From NCBI RefSeq assembly GCF_000517405.1, contig NZ_CP006568.1:372001-436000 (forward strand): a stretch of DNA of 64,000 nt, given 5' to 3'. Below the pieces are notes generated by a model. The model saw only the letters and a program-made list of their open reading frames with translations, made no database searches and was not told where the DNA came from. Below are positions 62,942 to 64,000 of this stretch, piece by piece; position 1 is the first letter of the stretch, and each line of letters begins with the position of its first letter. Source of the stretch: Candidatus Sodalis pierantonius str. SOPE. Lineage in GTDB: Bacteria; Pseudomonadota; Gammaproteobacteria; Enterobacterales; Enterobacteriaceae. The translations under genes and the position numbers were made by a program.

Positions 62942-63846
62942 GCGAAATCATTATCGATAACCGGTCCACCTCGCTACTGCATGCCGTGGATCTGAAAAAA
63001 TATTATCCGGTCAAGAAAGGGCTGTTCGCCGAAGAGAAACTGGTGAAAGCGCTCGACGGGGTCTCTTTTACCCTTGAGCGGGGGAAAACCCTGGCGGTGG
63101 TCGGCGAGTCGGGTTGCGGTAAATCGACCCTGGGACGTTTGTTGACCATGATCGAAACGCCGAGCGGCGGCGAGCTGTATTACCTCGGGCAGGATCTGCT
63201 CAAGCCTGACCGTACCGCCGAGCATCTGCGCCGCCAGAAGATCCAGATAGTTTTCCAGAACCCCTATGGATCGCTGAATCCGCGTAAAAAAGTGGGACAG
63301 ATTCTTGAGGAGCCGCTGCAGATCAATACCTCGCTTAGCCGGGCGGAGCGCCGGGAAAAAGCGCTGGCGATGATGGCGAAAGTGGGGTTGAAAACCGAAC
63401 ACTATGATCGCTATCCCCATATGTTTTCCGGCGGCCAGCGGCAGCGCATCGCTATCGCCCGCGGTCTGATGCTGGATCCGGATGTGGTCATCGCCGACGA
63501 ACCGGTGTTCGCGCTGGATGTCTCGGTACGGGCGCAGGTCTTGAATCTGATGATGGATCTGCAGCAGGAGATGGGATTGTCCTACGTGTTTATCTCACAC
63601 GATTTATCGGTGATAGAGCACATCGCCGACGACGTGATGGTGATGTACTTGGGCCGCTGCGTCGAGAAGGGCAGCAAAGACGCGATTTTCAACAATCCGC
63701 GTCATCCCTATACCCAAGCGCTGCTGTCCGCCACGCCCCGGCTCAATCCCGATCTGCGTCGCGCTGCAACCGCAGCTGAAAGGCTACGGCGATCAACTGG
63801 TGGCGTGCTTCGCCGTTGATCAGGATGAAGCCCAAACAGGCCGATA
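62938..63846 (+). pseudogene. dppF: Dipeptide ABC transporter ATP-binding protein DppF, 3' out-of-frame deletion
   Basis: Second ATPase subunit. The ATG overlaps the dppD stop (ATGA). Walker A GESGCGKST, signature FSGGQRQRI and Walker B VIADEPVFALD are intact (Phe where E. coli has Ser in EPVSALD). After TPRLNPDLRR the frame enters 18 foreign residues (AATAAERLRRSTGGVLRR) and stops at 63819, 293 residues instead of 334. In the next frame the true end, LQPQLKGYGDQLVACFAVDQDEAQ, survives to the TAA at 63844-63846. About 30 codons, including the Cys motif CAFNARC of E. coli, are deleted. The nucleotide-binding core could still fold. Confidence 0.92.
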
Positions 63847-63855
63847 ACCACCGAC

Positions 63856-63876
63856 TCAGGGGACCGTGTCCCCTGA
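63856..63876. repeat. Perfect 9-bp hairpin downstream of dppF
   Basis: TCAGGGGAC-CGT-GTCCCCTGA, starting 10 bases after the original dppF stop. No T run follows on either strand, so it may be a processing or stabilising hairpin, or a weak terminator. The remaining 124 bases to the window end show no recognisable gene. Confidence 0.7.
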
Positions 63877-64000
63877 TATACCGCCTGTGTCCCCCCGTGA
63901 GATGAACAAGCGCCCGTCTCCGTCAGGGCCAGAATAGCCCAGATACCCCGTCGTTCCGCAACTAACCGAACAGGGCTACATTGGCGCCCTTATCGCTGGT

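Noticed and set aside
10156..63876. A hidden new defence or biosynthetic system
   Set aside because: Apart from the unassigned segments listed, every stretch is explained by known ilv, flagellar, eptB/dpp genes or IS elements; no unknown multi-gene system is supported.

Overview
The window is a gammaproteobacterial (Enterobacterales) chromosome segment caught in rapid genome decay. Gene content and protein sequences are E. coli-like: the ilvLGMEDA/ilvYC cluster, rep, eptB-proK-dppABCDF, and a complete-type peritrichous flagellar set. The segment also carries nine near-identical IS5/IS903-type elements plus a remnant, one IS256-type element, and many frameshifts, nonsense codons and small deletions. 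This combination points to a recently host-restricted insect symbiont of the Sodalis lineage. The weevil symbiont Candidatus Sodalis pierantonius, known for massive IS5- and IS256-family expansion, is the best fit. That assignment is inference from memory of the group; no search was run.

Layout. 1-970: 5' end of rep (-). 1119-9580: branched-chain amino-acid genes, with ilvC (-) and ilvY (+) divergent, and the leader-controlled ilvL-G-M-E-D-A operon (-). ilvG has lost about 51 internal codons, ilvD is fused by deletion into ilvA, and ilvA carries a nonsense codon and a frameshift. 10156-15293: an IS256 element, an IS5 remnant and three IS5 copies in and around the 5' half of a flagellin gene. 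15837-18159: a second flagellin (-, frameshifted) divergent from a truncated fliD (+), each behind a sigma-28 promoter. 19441-31794: fliE (-, split by IS5) and fliFGHIJKLMNOPQR (+). 31844-41294: flgLKJIHGFEDC (-). 41295-43771: an IS5 in place of flgB and the 5' ends of flgC and flgA, then flgM-flgN (+). 44161-51647: flhA, flhB, motB, motA, flhC, flhD (-). 53734-55595: tRNA-Pro(CGG) and eptB (-). 56783-57976: a flagellin 3' end and fliA (+). 58562-63846: dppABCDF (+), of which only dppD looks fully intact.

How it fits together. The flagellar cluster holds the master regulator (flhDC), class-2 basal body and export genes, FliA/FlgM and class-3 filament and motor genes in one block. The filament (both flagellins, fliD), rod (fliE, flgB, flgC), P-ring/L-ring assembly (flgA, flgH, flgJ), export gate (fliQ, flhB) and stator (motA) are all hit, so a working flagellum is very unlikely. 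Many components are still open, including fliFGHI, fliMNOP, fliR, flgDEFGI, flgKL, flhA, motB and fliA. The ilv operon still encodes a leader peptide and attenuator, but Ile/Val synthesis should be blocked at the IlvD step and Thr to 2-oxobutyrate at IlvA. The dipeptide ABC importer has lost its binding protein and both permeases as normal polypeptides.

Three mutational processes are visible: IS5 transposition leaving 9-bp duplications, deletions at very short direct repeats that often fuse adjacent genes in frame, and one-base slippage in short G/C runs.
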